Assembly (NCBI GenBank): GCA_017416065.1
Contig: JAFQDM010000011.1
Location: 1 to 64,000 of the forward strand
DNA length: 64,000 nucleotides
From: Ruminococcus sp.
GTDB lineage: Bacteria > Bacillota > Clostridia > Oscillospirales > Acutalibacteraceae
Direction: 5' to 3'
Shown: one piece after another, positions 28,263-37,436 of the stretch
Numbering within the stretch: the stretch's first letter is position 1
Layout of the letters: each line of letters opens with the position of its first letter
Notes under the pieces: generated by a model
What the model was told of the DNA's origin: nothing
Databases searched by the model: none
The model's input: the letters and a program-made list of their open reading frames with translations, nothing else
Made by a program: the position numbers and the translations under genes

Positions 28263-29831
28263 TTTTGTCAGTATTGCTTCGGCGCATTTAATGCCGTCAA
28301 CTGCCGCAGACATAATGCCTCCTGCATAGCCTGCGCCTTCTCCGCACGGGAAAAGTCCGTTAATTGCAATTGATTGGAATTTTTCATTTCTGACTATCCG
28401 CACAGGGGAGGAGCTTCTTGTCTCTGCGGCAGTAAGAATCGCATTGGTATTTGCAAATGCAGGCATTCTCTGGCCGAGCTTGCTAAGCCCTTCTTTTAAA
28501 GAGTCTGAAATTAGTTTTGGGTAGACTTTGCTGATATCGCAGAATTCATAGCCCGGTTTAATTGTGGGCAGGACCTTGTCTGACGTGGGATTTTGTGTAT
28601 TTAAAAAATCTCCAACCGTTTGCACGGGAGCAAGGTATCCGCCTGTAATATCATACGCAGCTTTTTCTATCTTCCTTTGGAGTTCTATTCCGTCAAGCAC
28701 ATCACCCTGATTGTAGTCATTAGGGGATATCCCAACCAAAACAGCGCTGTTGGAGTTGGAATTATTTCGAGCGTGGTAGCTCATTCCGTTTGTGCACAGC
28801 AAGCCTTCCTCGCTTGAAGCGTTTACAACATAGCCTCCGGGGCACATACAAAACGTGTAAACACCTCTGCCATCGTCAAGATGGGTACTTAGCTTGTAAT
28901 CTGCTGCGCCAAGAATATGTCTTGCCTTGCCGTATTGACATTCATCTATCTCGCTCCTCAGATGTTCGATTCTGGCACCTACCGAAAACGCCTTTTGCTC
29001 CATAGGAATTCCTGTTTTTTTCAGCATTTCAAAAGTGTCGCGAGCACTATGGCCAATTGCTAAAACTGCAATTTGCGTTTCTAACGAGGAATAAACACCG
29101 TTATTTATTGTTTTAATACCAACAAGCTTATTGTTATTTATAATAAGGTCGGTGAGAGTGGTGTTGAAGAGAAATTCTCCGCCGAAGGATATTATTTCAT
29201 TTCTGATGTTAATAATTGTTTCCTTAAGCTTATCTGTTCCTATGTGAGGCTTGGCAGAAATAAGAATTTCCTCGGGAGCACCATGAGCTACAAATTCCTT
29301 CAGTACATATCTGGCACGGATATCATTTATGCCTGTGTTGAGTTTCCCGTCGGAAAAGGTGCCGGCACCGCCTTCGCCAAATTGTACATTTGATGCTGTG
29401 TTGAGTTCTCCTGTTGCCCAGAAGGTGTCAATGGTTTTTGTGCGGTTTTCAACACATTCGCCACGCTCTATTACTATTGGTTTGGCTCCTGCACGTGCCA
29501 ACATCAGTGCACAAAACAAGCCCGCAGGTCCCGAGCCGACAATAATCGGTCTGCATTGTGGTTTTGCAGTTGGAGTGAACCTGTAGCTGGTATCCTTTGC
29601 TATTTCTGCATTTTTGCATCTTTTTACCACTTTGGCTTCATTTGAGCTTACTGAAACATTAATTGATCCGATATAATGGACATCGTTCTTTTTTCTGGCA
29701 TCTATGCTTAAACGTTTGATATTTACAGCCGTTATATCTGTAGCCTTAATGTTAAGGGCTTTGCTTGCAGCGCTCAGAAGTTCTTCTTGTGTATATTTTA
29801 GTGAAAGTCGAATGTTGTTTAAAGTTATCAT
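28260..29831 (-). CDS. NAD(P)/FAD-dependent oxidoreductase (COG2509)
   Basis: 523 residues. An N-terminal domain of about 90 residues is followed by a Rossmann FAD loop IIVGSGPAGLFCALMLARAG, then VQFGEGGAGTFSDGKLNTGI, and a C-terminal LFPCGEGAGYAGGIMSAAVDG FAD segment, the pattern of uncharacterised FAD-dependent dehydrogenases of COG2509. Substrate unknown. It overlaps the upstream flavoprotein by 4 bp (ATGA), so both are made from one message. Confidence 0.88.
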   Translation of the reverse strand: MITLNNIRLSLKYTQEELLSAASKALNIKATDITAVNIKRLSIDARKKNDVHYIGSINVSVSSNEAKVVKRCKNAEIAKDTSYRFTPTAKPQCRPIIVGSGPAGLFCALMLARAGAKPIVIERGECVENRTKTIDTFWATGELNTASNVQFGEGGAGTFSDGKLNTGINDIRARYVLKEFVAHGAPEEILISAKPHIGTDKLKETIINIRNEIISFGGEFLFNTTLTDLIINNNKLVGIKTINNGVYSSLETQIAVLAIGHSARDTFEMLKKTGIPMEQKAFSVGARIEHLRSEIDECQYGKARHILGAADYKLSTHLDDGRGVYTFCMCPGGYVVNASSEEGLLCTNGMSYHARNNSNSNSAVLVGISPNDYNQGDVLDGIELQRKIEKAAYDITGGYLAPVQTVGDFLNTQNPTSDKVLPTIKPGYEFCDISKVYPKLISDSLKEGLSKLGQRMPAFANTNAILTAAETRSSSPVRIVRNEKFQSIAINGLFPCGEGAGYAGGIMSAAVDGIKCAEAILTK

Positions 29832-31072
29832 TTTGTAATTTCCGTTGCGGCACAGTATCCTGATGCAAAAGCAAATTGCAGGTTAAGTCCTCCGCAATCG
29901 CCGTCGCAATCGATTGCTTCGCCGATAATATATAGGTTGTTTACCTTTTTGCATTCCATTGTTTCTGGGGTTATTTCGCACCCGTCGATTCCGCCGGCGA
30001 CCACCTGTGCTCGAGTGAAATCATTAGAGGGGATGGTGTGAAAATCCCAGTTATTAATTAGCTTTGACAGTCTTCTGATCTCGTCTTTTGTTATGGAGTT
30101 TAAAGTGCGATTTGAGTCGATACCTGCTTCTGTTAGCAGTGCATAAGATAATTTTTTATGAAAAACACCGCATAAAAGGTTTTCTGCTAAGGTATCCTTA
30201 AGAATTGACCTTGTTTTGCTGTACAAAAACTCAGTAATTTCATATTCGCTCATATGAGGCAATAAGGATAACCTTAAAAAAGAAGCATCACTTGTATTGA
30301 CTATTCTTGACAGATTAAAAAGACAGATTCCTGAAAGTGCTTTATCTGTAAACTGTATTTCACCATATTCCTTTTTTATTTCTCTTCCGTTTACAAAAAC
30401 AGCGGCTGCTCCGTTTGCCCGAACTCCCTTGAGTTTGTGAAGTGTTTTTGATTTTACCGTTACAGGACAAAGAGCAGGGGATAAGGCGGTTAATCTGAGG
30501 TTAAATTTGTTAGCTATTGTGTGCAGTATAGAGTCGTCAGCACCTGTTTCGGGGGTAGCTTTGCTACCACTTGCTACGATCAATTTTTTGCATACGAATT
30601 GACGGTTGTCTTTATCAATAAGGAGAAACTTGTCGTCTTTCTTGTTAAGATCAACAAGATTACATTCACAGATTATGTCAACACCCAGGCATTCGCAATT
30701 TATACGAAGGCAATCCAGCACAGAAGCAGAATGTTTTGAGTAAGGGTATACCCGCCCTTCGGGATCTATTGTTGTGATTAATCCCATTTCTGCGAAAAGT
30801 TCGGTTATAAACTGCGGTGAACAGGTATCTAAAAGCTGTGCGGCCGCTTTTTTGAACGAGCCATGATACATAGAAGCATCAGCATTTATATTAGTTAGAT
30901 TACATCTGCCGTTTCCTGTTGCCAGAAGCTTTCTTCCAATATCTTTTTGTCGTTCTAAAATTGCAACATTTATATCGGGTCTTTTGTTTTTTATGTTTAT
31001 TGCGCAGAATAAACCGGCTGCACCACCGCCTATTATGCACACATCATATTTGTATATGTTTTTTGATTTCAT
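29828..31072 (-). CDS. BaiN/HI0933-like flavoprotein (aminoacetone oxidase family)
   Basis: 414 residues. CIIGGGAAGLFCAINI is the FAD loop, GRKLLATGNGRCNLTN the family signature, and GEAIDCDGDCGGLNLQFAFASG the C-terminal FAD segment. The family is annotated as BaiN or aminoacetone oxidase-like; actual substrate here is unknown. An AGGTGAT Shine-Dalgarno precedes ATG 31072. It is translationally coupled to the COG2509 gene. Confidence 0.88.
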   Translation of the reverse strand: MKSKNIYKYDVCIIGGGAAGLFCAINIKNKRPDINVAILERQKDIGRKLLATGNGRCNLTNINADASMYHGSFKKAAAQLLDTCSPQFITELFAEMGLITTIDPEGRVYPYSKHSASVLDCLRINCECLGVDIICECNLVDLNKKDDKFLLIDKDNRQFVCKKLIVASGSKATPETGADDSILHTIANKFNLRLTALSPALCPVTVKSKTLHKLKGVRANGAAAVFVNGREIKKEYGEIQFTDKALSGICLFNLSRIVNTSDASFLRLSLLPHMSEYEITEFLYSKTRSILKDTLAENLLCGVFHKKLSYALLTEAGIDSNRTLNSITKDEIRRLSKLINNWDFHTIPSNDFTRAQVVAGGIDGCEITPETMECKKVNNLYIIGEAIDCDGDCGGLNLQFAFASGYCAATEITK

Positions 31073-31089
31073 AGAATCACCTAATAATT

Positions 31090-31116
31090 AAGGGCAATCA
31101 ATTTCTGAATGCCCTT
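31090..31116 (-). terminator. Weak hairpin between COG2426 gene and BaiN-like gene
   Basis: Seven-bp arms AAGGGCA/TGCCCTT with a 13-nt loop, followed on the minus strand by AATTATT rather than a real T-run. Confidence 0.4.
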
Positions 31117-31130
31117 GTGATCGTTTTTAT

Positions 31131-31694
31131 TTATAATAAGCTTATAAGCCAGGGAATGCCATAAGAGATAAAGGACATAATTCCTGTTGCCATCAGTACA
31201 CCCAAAAGAATGCTGATGACTGAATCCTTAAGATTAAGCTTTAATAATACTGCTATAAGAGCACCTGTCCATGCACCTGTACCGGGCAGAGGAATTCCAA
31301 CAAACAGCAGAAGTCCAAATTTTTTGTATTTGGTAATTTTATCAGATTTGCTCATAGCTTTATTTTCTATTTTAATAATCAATTTCCCCAGGTGCTTTGT
31401 TTTTTTGAGTAATTCAAATATTTTTTCAATAAATAGGAAAATAAAGGGGATGGGCAATAAATTACCTATGACACTTATTAGAAGAGCAAGCCAGAAATTA
31501 ACTCCCAGCAAGCTTGCTGCAATTAGACCGCCTCTGCACTCAAGAATCGGGAAGAGTGAAATTATAAAGACAACGAGCTCTGCCGGAAATCCGCCGAGAA
31601 GACCTGTGATTGAGGTGACGAGTTTTTCCGTCAAGCCTGATTCATCTATTGTTGCAGCTGTGTTTGCAAGTGCTATTCTGATTTTATTTAACAT
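31131..31694 (-). CDS. COG2426 family membrane protein (small multidrug export family)
   Basis: 187 residues, about five hydrophobic segments. ISLFPILECRGGLIAASLLG and LLLFVGIPLPGTGAWTGALIA are the conserved repeats of the COG2426 (PF06695) family. The name 'small multidrug export' is historical and transport has not been shown for most members. It is divergent from the vanZ-like gene. Confidence 0.85.
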   Translation of the reverse strand: MLNKIRIALANTAATIDESGLTEKLVTSITGLLGGFPAELVVFIISLFPILECRGGLIAASLLGVNFWLALLISVIGNLLPIPFIFLFIEKIFELLKKTKHLGKLIIKIENKAMSKSDKITKYKKFGLLLFVGIPLPGTGAWTGALIAVLLKLNLKDSVISILLGVLMATGIMSFISYGIPWLISLL

Positions 31695-31772
31695 AATGCA
31701 CCTCTGTTTATCTATGAATTAACAAATTATCTATTATTATATATTATAAATCTAAAATTTACAACAGATAAA

Positions 31773-31801
31773 TTGACTTTTGATTTAATATTAGATAAAA
31801 T
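31773..31801 (+). promoter_or_regulatory. sigma-A promoter for vanZ-like/MATE unit
   Basis: TTGACT at 31773-31778, exactly 17 bp, TAAAAT at 31796-31801; predicted start is about 15 nt before the vanZ-like ATG. Confidence 0.75.
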
Positions 31802-31822
31802 ATATTAGATTGGGTGTTGAAT

Positions 31823-32302
31823 ATGGGTATAGATAACAAAATTGTATATAAACGTATATTGTTTACAGCTTTATCGTTACTTTGTGTCTGTTTTGTGTTT
31901 TCCCGTTCTCTTAAGCCGGGAAATAAATCAGGAGAAGAAAGCGGCAAGGTTCTTGAATTTTTAAACTCTATAGCAAATCTTTTGGGATTAGAAAATGTTT
32001 TTACCCACAACCTTGTTCGCAAGTGTGCTCATTTTACTGAGTTTACGGTTTTGGCTGTTTTATTCTTTAATATGTATAATTCATTCTTTATCAGACTAAA
32101 AATGATTTCTTGCTTATGTGCAGGTTCATATTCTTTAGTTGCTGTTACAGATGAGGTTATACAATATTTTGTTCCGGGCAGAGCTTGTCAGTTCACTGAT
32201 GTTCTGATCGATTTTTCAGGCGGAACGTTTGGATTAGCTTTGAGTATAGCTTTGTGTCTGATATTCAGGAAATTTAAATCCAAATCAAAATCTCTTGTTT
32301 AG
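31823..32302 (+). CDS. VanZ family protein
   Basis: 159 residues, four to five membrane segments. FVFSRSLKPGNKSGEES, NLVRKCAHFTEFTVLA and DEVIQYFVPGRACQFTDVL are VanZ-like motifs (SxxD/E... K.AHF.E... DE..Q.F.PGR). VanZ relatives contribute to glycopeptide tolerance in some hosts, but most are uncharacterised and no van cluster is present here. ATG 31823 has GGGTG upstream; GTG 31814 would overlap it. Confidence 0.88.
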   Translation: MGIDNKIVYKRILFTALSLLCVCFVFSRSLKPGNKSGEESGKVLEFLNSIANLLGLENVFTHNLVRKCAHFTEFTVLAVLFFNMYNSFFIRLKMISCLCAGSYSLVAVTDEVIQYFVPGRACQFTDVLIDFSGGTFGLALSIALCLIFRKFKSKSKSLV

Positions 32303-32320
32303 TTTTTTAGGAGTGTAAAT

Positions 32321-33703
32321 ATGAGTGATGTAAAAGCAAATAAGATGGGAACACAAAAAGTATTACCACTCATCTTAAGTATGAGTTTGCCTGCAATGTT
32401 TTCTATGCTGATTCAGGCCCTCTATAACGTTGTTGACAGCGTGTTTCTTGCTAATTACGGACAAAACAGCGAGGCTTTAACTGCTGTTTCGCTTGCATAT
32501 CCTTTGCAACTTTTGCTTATTGCCTTTACTGTAGGTACAGCCGTTGGCGTTAATTCTCTGATTGCTCGCAGACTTGGAGAAGAGAAAACCAAGGAGGCTT
32601 CACGTGTAGCCACAACAGGTTTGTTTTTAGCTTTTGCAACGTGGATCGTTTTTGCGCTTATAGGTGTCTTCTTTTCCAGAAGTTTTATAACCTTTATGGC
32701 TGGTGCTGAAAACACTCATATAATCTCATATGGTGTAGACTATATTTCTATTGTTTTAATTTTTTCTCTGGGTTCCTTTATTCAGGTTATGCTCGAGAAA
32801 TGTATTCAAGCAACAGGAAATATGATATTTCCAATGATTTCTCACCTTATCGGTGCTGTTAGTAATATTATTCTTGATCCTCTCTTTATATTCGGAATCG
32901 GTCCGCTTCCAGAGATGGGCGCAAAAGGCGCAGCAATTGCAACCGTTGCTGGTCAGTGGCTTTCCATGTTGTTCCTTATCGTATCCATATGTGTAAAGAA
33001 ATTCGCTGTGAAATTCAGCTTTAAGGGCTTTAGATTTTCTATTCGCATAATAAAGGAGATCTACGTTGTCAGCCTTTCAGGCATTGTTATGCAGTCAATC
33101 GGCTCTGTTTTAGTTGCCGGAATTAATATGATCATTGCAATGTCTCCTGCATCAGCAGATGTGAACACAGCGGCTCAGACTATATACGGTATATATTACA
33201 AGATCCAAAGCTTTGTCTTTATGCCTGTTTTCGGCCTTAATCAGGGAGTTTCTCCCATAATCGGTTATAACTACGGTGCCAAGAATCGTAAACGTATGAT
33301 GTCAGCCTTGAGGTATGCCTTAATTATAGCTGTGATTATTATGGGTACTGGTACATTTATCTTTCAGGTTTTTCCAAAAGCTATTCTTAATATGTTCAAT
33401 GCATCTGCTGAGCTTTCAGCCATGGGAGTTTCTGCTATGAGAAGATTAAGCTTGTGTTTCCTTCCTGCCTCAATCGGTGTTATTATGACAGCCTTGTTTC
33501 AATCTGTGGGCAAGGGAGTCAGAAGCTTGCTGATGTCTATACTCAGACAGCTCGTTCTAATTCTGCCTATTGCATTTATCCTCTCAAAAATCAGTATAGA
33601 AGCAATGTGGTTTGCATTTCCCATAGCCGAGCTTTTCTGTACAGTACTGGCTTTGATCTTCTTCTTTGATCTTAATAAAAAGGATTTTTCAAAATTAAGT
33701 TAA
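32321..33703 (+). CDS. MATE family efflux transporter
   Basis: 460 residues with about twelve membrane segments in two halves. LILSMSLPAMFSMLIQALYN, VDSVFLANYG and the second-half GLNQGVSPIIGYNYGAK are typical of the MATE family, which exports cationic drugs by sodium or proton antiport. Substrate unknown. AGGAGTG precedes the ATG, 18 bp after the vanZ-like stop. Confidence 0.93.
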   Translation: MSDVKANKMGTQKVLPLILSMSLPAMFSMLIQALYNVVDSVFLANYGQNSEALTAVSLAYPLQLLLIAFTVGTAVGVNSLIARRLGEEKTKEASRVATTGLFLAFATWIVFALIGVFFSRSFITFMAGAENTHIISYGVDYISIVLIFSLGSFIQVMLEKCIQATGNMIFPMISHLIGAVSNIILDPLFIFGIGPLPEMGAKGAAIATVAGQWLSMLFLIVSICVKKFAVKFSFKGFRFSIRIIKEIYVVSLSGIVMQSIGSVLVAGINMIIAMSPASADVNTAAQTIYGIYYKIQSFVFMPVFGLNQGVSPIIGYNYGAKNRKRMMSALRYALIIAVIIMGTGTFIFQVFPKAILNMFNASAELSAMGVSAMRRLSLCFLPASIGVIMTALFQSVGKGVRSLLMSILRQLVLILPIAFILSKISIEAMWFAFPIAELFCTVLALIFFFDLNKKDFSKLS

Positions 33704-33743
33704 ATACATAATCTTGCCTGCATATATATATTCAGGTGATGTT

Positions 33744-34088
33744 ATGGACAACTATAATAATTTTGAAAAAACTTCCGAGGACTACGGTTGGAGGCAGTTG
33801 GCTAAGCCACAATACGCAGAAAACGAGCAGTTGCCGATTGAAGATGAAAGTGTAATTACAATCGAGAAGAAAAAGAAGTTTTCTTCCGGTTCAATATTGA
33901 CTTTTCAATTGGTCTTGTGCATGGTTTTTTTAATTACTTTATATTTATCCAGGGCGTTCATGCCTTCGTTGTTTTATGCTTTTAAGGATATCTATAATAA
34001 AGAGATCGGTACATCTATGTTTTTTAACGGCAACTTTCAGGATTTAGACTTTACCCATCTGTTTACTGCTACAAATGATGAGGTTTAA
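33744..34088 (+). CDS. Hypothetical single-pass membrane protein, SpoIVFA-like position
   Basis: 114 residues. Acidic/polar N-terminal cytosolic part (about 1-50) with a KKKK cluster, one membrane segment (about 53-74), then a short external tail. No peptidoglycan-binding or LytM domain. ATG 33744 is chosen because AGGTGATGTT precedes it. It overlaps the downstream SpoIVFB-like protease gene by 14 bp. In Bacillus, SpoIVFA (also a single-pass protein, longer and with LytM domain) sits directly before SpoIVFB, so this may be a reduced counterpart; similarity is positional only. Confidence 0.6.
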   Translation: MDNYNNFEKTSEDYGWRQLAKPQYAENEQLPIEDESVITIEKKKKFSSGSILTFQLVLCMVFLITLYLSRAFMPSLFYAFKDIYNKEIGTSMFFNGNFQDLDFTHLFTATNDEV

Positions 34089-34686
34089 TGTTTTTGGCAT
34101 TAAGGTGCAAGTATCGTTTATGATGATCTTGTTGATGACTTTGTCTGTTGTCACGGCAGGAGTCGGACAAACTCTTGTGCTTTTATGCTTTTTTAGTGCT
34201 GTTTTACACGAGTTAGGGCATTTGATTTTTATCTACACATTTAACGGAAAACCGGATAAGATAGAGATAAATCTGTTTGAAGTGAAGATTTGTTCAGATA
34301 TTTGCTTATCTTCTAAGCGGAAGGATGTAATCATAACCTTTGCAGGAATTGCTTTTAATCTGCTTTTTTCTGCTTTTGCTGGTGTTCTTTACTGTTTTTG
34401 TCATAACCGGTTCATAGTTGATTTTACATTATGCAATTTGTGTGTTGCTTTTATAAATCTTTTACCTGTTCAATCGTTTGACGGCGGACAGCTTTTATAT
34501 TTATTCCTTACAGAATTTATTAGCGAAAAATCAGCTTTTACAGTTGTGTTTGTGTTGACAATAGTGCTTATGTTTCCGCTATTTATCGCAGGCGTGTTTG
34601 TACTGTTTACTTCACAGCATAACTATTCTTTATTGTTTGTTTTTTTGTATTTATTATCTATTTTTATATCAAAGGAATTGCGGTGA
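34075..34686 (+). CDS. Site-2 protease of the SpoIVFB type (M50B)
   Basis: 203 residues, six hydrophobic segments. HELGH in the second segment (about residues 43-47) and NLLPVQSFDGGQLLY in a later one are the zinc-binding and Asp motifs of compact M50 proteases. Lacking a PDZ domain and being short, it resembles SpoIVFB, the enzyme that cleaves pro-sigma-K; sigK itself is at 53862 with a pro-sequence. C-terminal CBS domain of SpoIVFB is missing. Two ATGs (34075, 34078) are possible. Confidence 0.72.
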   Translation: MMRFNVFGIKVQVSFMMILLMTLSVVTAGVGQTLVLLCFFSAVLHELGHLIFIYTFNGKPDKIEINLFEVKICSDICLSSKRKDVIITFAGIAFNLLFSAFAGVLYCFCHNRFIVDFTLCNLCVAFINLLPVQSFDGGQLLYLFLTEFISEKSAFTVVFVLTIVLMFPLFIAGVFVLFTSQHNYSLLFVFLYLLSIFISKELR

Positions 34687-34691
34687 TTTTA

Positions 34692-36536
34692 ATGTATTCC
34701 AAGGACGTAGAAAAGATTCTACTTAAAGTTCAGAAGCCGGGAAGATACACCGGCGGAGAGCTTAACAGTGTTATTAAGGATAAATCAAAGGTAGATATCA
34801 GATTTGCTTTTTGTTTTCCTGACACTTACGAGATAGGAATGTCTCATCTCGGAATGAAGATACTGTACAGTCAGTTTAATTCTTACGATCACATCTGGTG
34901 TGAGAGAGTTTTTGCTCCATGGATAGATATGGAAGCCCTTATGAGAGAGAGAAACATCCCTCTTTATGCTCTTGAAAGCGGCGACCCGTTGACTGAATTT
35001 GATTTTATCGGTTTTACTCTTCAGTATGAATTGTCCTATACCAATGTGCTCAATATGCTCTCTCTTGCAGGGATACCTCTTCTGAGTAAAGATAGAAAAG
35101 ATTTAAACAATATAGTTGTTGCAGGTGGTACTTGTACCAGCAATCCCGAGCCTTTGGCTGATTTTATAGATCTTTTCTTTATTGGTGAGGGTGAAGAGGT
35201 TGATTTAGAAGTAATTGAGCTTTATCGCCAATGCAAAAAGAACGGTAAAACTAAGGATGAATTCTTGCTTCTTGCATCTAAAATTGAGGGAGTATATGTT
35301 CCTTCTCTTTATGATGTAGAATATAATTCGGATGGAACTATAAAAGCCTTTATTGCAAAGGATGGAGCCCCTGAAACGGTTAATAAGCGTATTATTATGA
35401 AGATGGATGAGGCTTTCTATCCTGATACCTTTGTTGTGCCTCTTGTGGAGATCGTTCACGACAGAGCAGTGTCTGAAATTTTCAGGGGCTGTATTCGCGG
35501 TTGCAGATTCTGTCAGGCAGGATTTCTCAACAGACCTGTTAGAGAAAAGTCAAAAGAAACAATACTTTCTCAGTGCAAGACTTTGTGCGATAATACGGGT
35601 TATGATGAAATTTCTCTGTCTTCCTTATCCTCAAGCGATTACAATGATATTGTAGGCTTGCTTACGTGTCTTACCGAATGGTCTGACAAAGCAGGGGTGA
35701 GCTTATCTTTGCCTTCTTTGCGTGTGGATGGATTTACGGATGACATTATGAGTAAGATCAAAACCGTTCGCAAGAGTGGCTTGACCTTCGCCCCTGAGGC
35801 GGGTACTCAAAGACTGCGTGACGCCATAAATAAGAATGTTCGTGAGGATGAGTTGCTTAGCACCTGCCATGTTGCGTTCTCAGGTGGTTGGACAAACGTA
35901 AAGTTATATTTTATGATAGGACTCCCTACAGAAACTATGGAAGATGTAGAGGGAATTGCCAAGCTTGGACAAGCTGTTGTAAACGAGTATTACAGATGTG
36001 AAAACAGGGCAAAGGGCAGGAGCGTGAACGTTACCGTATCTGCATCTTCTTTCGTTCCAAAGCCTCACACTCCGTTTCAGTGGGAAGCACAGGATTCTAT
36101 TGAACAGATACTTTCAAAGCAAAAACATCTGAAAGAATCTATTACAACAAAGAAGATCTCTTTTAATTATCACGATGCCAAGACAAGTTATCTTGAGGGT
36201 GTGTTTGCTCGTGGTGACAGAAAGCTCTGTAAAGTTATGCTAAAAGCCGCAGAGAGAGGATTCAGATTTGATGGCTGGAATGATTGCTTTGACTTTGATG
36301 CCTGGATGGATGTTTTCAAAGAGTGTGGAATAGACCCGGATTTTTATACCTCCAGAAAACGTAGCTTTGATGAGATTCTGCCCTGGGATTTCTTAAACTA
36401 CGGTGTAAGCAAAAAGTTCCTTGAAAGTGAATGCTCAAAGGCTTACAACAGCGAAGTAACACCTAACTGCCGCGAGAAATGCTCAAACTGCGGTGCAGCT
36501 TGTTACAAAGGAGGTGTCTGCGTTGAAAAACGTTAG
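34692..36536 (+). CDS. TIGR03960 family B12-binding/radical SAM protein
   Basis: 614 residues. A cobalamin-binding-like N-terminal domain (FCFPDTYEIGMSHLGMKIL) is followed by a radical-SAM domain with FRGCIRGCRFCQAGF (about residue 265) and a C-terminal cysteine cluster (CREKCSNCGAACYKGGVC). Family TIGR03960 is usually next to the DUF2344 protein, as here. Reaction unknown; a role in RNA modification has been suggested. ATG 34692 preferred to GTG 34683. Confidence 0.9.
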   Translation: MYSKDVEKILLKVQKPGRYTGGELNSVIKDKSKVDIRFAFCFPDTYEIGMSHLGMKILYSQFNSYDHIWCERVFAPWIDMEALMRERNIPLYALESGDPLTEFDFIGFTLQYELSYTNVLNMLSLAGIPLLSKDRKDLNNIVVAGGTCTSNPEPLADFIDLFFIGEGEEVDLEVIELYRQCKKNGKTKDEFLLLASKIEGVYVPSLYDVEYNSDGTIKAFIAKDGAPETVNKRIIMKMDEAFYPDTFVVPLVEIVHDRAVSEIFRGCIRGCRFCQAGFLNRPVREKSKETILSQCKTLCDNTGYDEISLSSLSSSDYNDIVGLLTCLTEWSDKAGVSLSLPSLRVDGFTDDIMSKIKTVRKSGLTFAPEAGTQRLRDAINKNVREDELLSTCHVAFSGGWTNVKLYFMIGLPTETMEDVEGIAKLGQAVVNEYYRCENRAKGRSVNVTVSASSFVPKPHTPFQWEAQDSIEQILSKQKHLKESITTKKISFNYHDAKTSYLEGVFARGDRKLCKVMLKAAERGFRFDGWNDCFDFDAWMDVFKECGIDPDFYTSRKRSFDEILPWDFLNYGVSKKFLESECSKAYNSEVTPNCREKCSNCGAACYKGGVCVEKR

Positions 36537-37185
36537 AATATGGTTTACCAAAGAACGAGAGTGCAAGTATATTTCCCATCTTGATCTTAACAGATGTATG
36601 TTACGTGCTGTAAGAAGAGCAGAGCTTCCGATATGGTATACAGAAGGCTTTAATCCTCATCCTTTTATTACTTTTCCTTTGCCTATTTCATTGGGATTGG
36701 AAGGAAGAAGGGAATGTATGGATATACGTATTGTTGATGATGAATATGACATTGCGCTGATTCCAACTTCAATGAACAGGTATCTTCCTGAAGGTATTCA
36801 GGTTTTTGATGCCACATATCCTAAGCTTGATCCTAAGTATATAGCGTTTGCATCGTACAAAGCGGTTGTATCAGTTGAAGGAGAAAGTGGGGAGGAGCTT
36901 AAGAATAAAATACTTGAGCTGAAAAACAGAGACGAAGTACTTATTAAAAAGAAATCTAAATCCGGCATGAAGGATATTGACGTTCTTCCTTATATAAAAA
37001 ATATGGATTTTACCGGAGTAACCGATGAATATGCTGAGTTTACTGTTGTTCTTCCTGCAGGCAACACAAAGAATATAGGCCTGACTTTTATTCTTAAAGC
37101 TATAGAATCGACCCTTGCTTGTGAGATCAATTACAGCATAGTTAAAGAAAATATGTTTGACGAGAATATGAAACCTTTTGAATAA
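36523..37185 (+). CDS. TIGR03936/DUF2344 radical-SAM-associated protein
   Basis: 220 residues. FTKERECKYISHLDLNRCM and WYTEGFNPHPFITFPLPISLGLE are hallmarks of DUF2344. The start is TTG 36523, set by a near-consensus AAAGGAGGTG (36508-36515) inside the end of the upstream gene; the open frame back to 36493 lies before that site. It overlaps its partner TIGR03960 gene by 14 bp. In many Clostridia ribonuclease G and rplU follow; here a tRNA follows instead. Confidence 0.88.
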   Translation: MKNVRIWFTKERECKYISHLDLNRCMLRAVRRAELPIWYTEGFNPHPFITFPLPISLGLEGRRECMDIRIVDDEYDIALIPTSMNRYLPEGIQVFDATYPKLDPKYIAFASYKAVVSVEGESGEELKNKILELKNRDEVLIKKKSKSGMKDIDVLPYIKNMDFTGVTDEYAEFTVVLPAGNTKNIGLTFILKAIESTLACEINYSIVKENMFDENMKPFE

Positions 37186-37241
37186 TATTTCAAATATTTT
37201 ACATTGTTTTTTCTATTGTTTGAAAAAATATAAAAAAAGAC

Positions 37242-37270
37242 TTGATTTTTTTATACACATAAGGTATAAT
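37242..37270 (+). promoter_or_regulatory. sigma-A promoter of tRNA-Ser(GGA)
   Basis: TTGATT at 37242-37247, 17 bp, TATAAT at 37265-37270, ending 16 bp before the tRNA. Confidence 0.8.
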
Positions 37271-37286
37271 AATCAAGTCGTCGTTT

Positions 37287-37379
37287 GGAGAGATGTCCGA
37301 GCTGGCCGAAGGAGCACGATTGGAAATCGTGTGTACGGCTAAAACCGTACCAGGGGTTCGAATCCCCTTCTCTCCGCCA
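37287..37379 (+). tRNA. tRNA-Ser(GGA)
   Basis: The acceptor stem GGAGAGA pairs with TCTCTCC, then discriminator G and an encoded CCA. A long variable arm (GTACGG..CCGTAC) marks a class II tRNA; the T arm holds GGTTCGAATCC. The anticodon loop TTGGAAA gives anticodon GGA at 37322-37324, which reads UCC/UCU. Confidence 0.96.
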
Positions 37380-37385
37380 AAAGAA

Positions 37386-37418
37386 AGCACCAAGGTATTA
37401 AGCTTTGGTGCTTTTTTC
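37386..37418. terminator. Terminator after tRNA-Ser(GGA)
   Basis: AGCACCAAGG pairs with CTTTGGTGCT around a short loop, followed by six T on the + strand and a T-rich stretch on the minus strand, where the converging radical-SAM gene ends at 37437. Confidence 0.9.
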
Positions 37419-37436
37419 ATTATCATTATGCAATTA

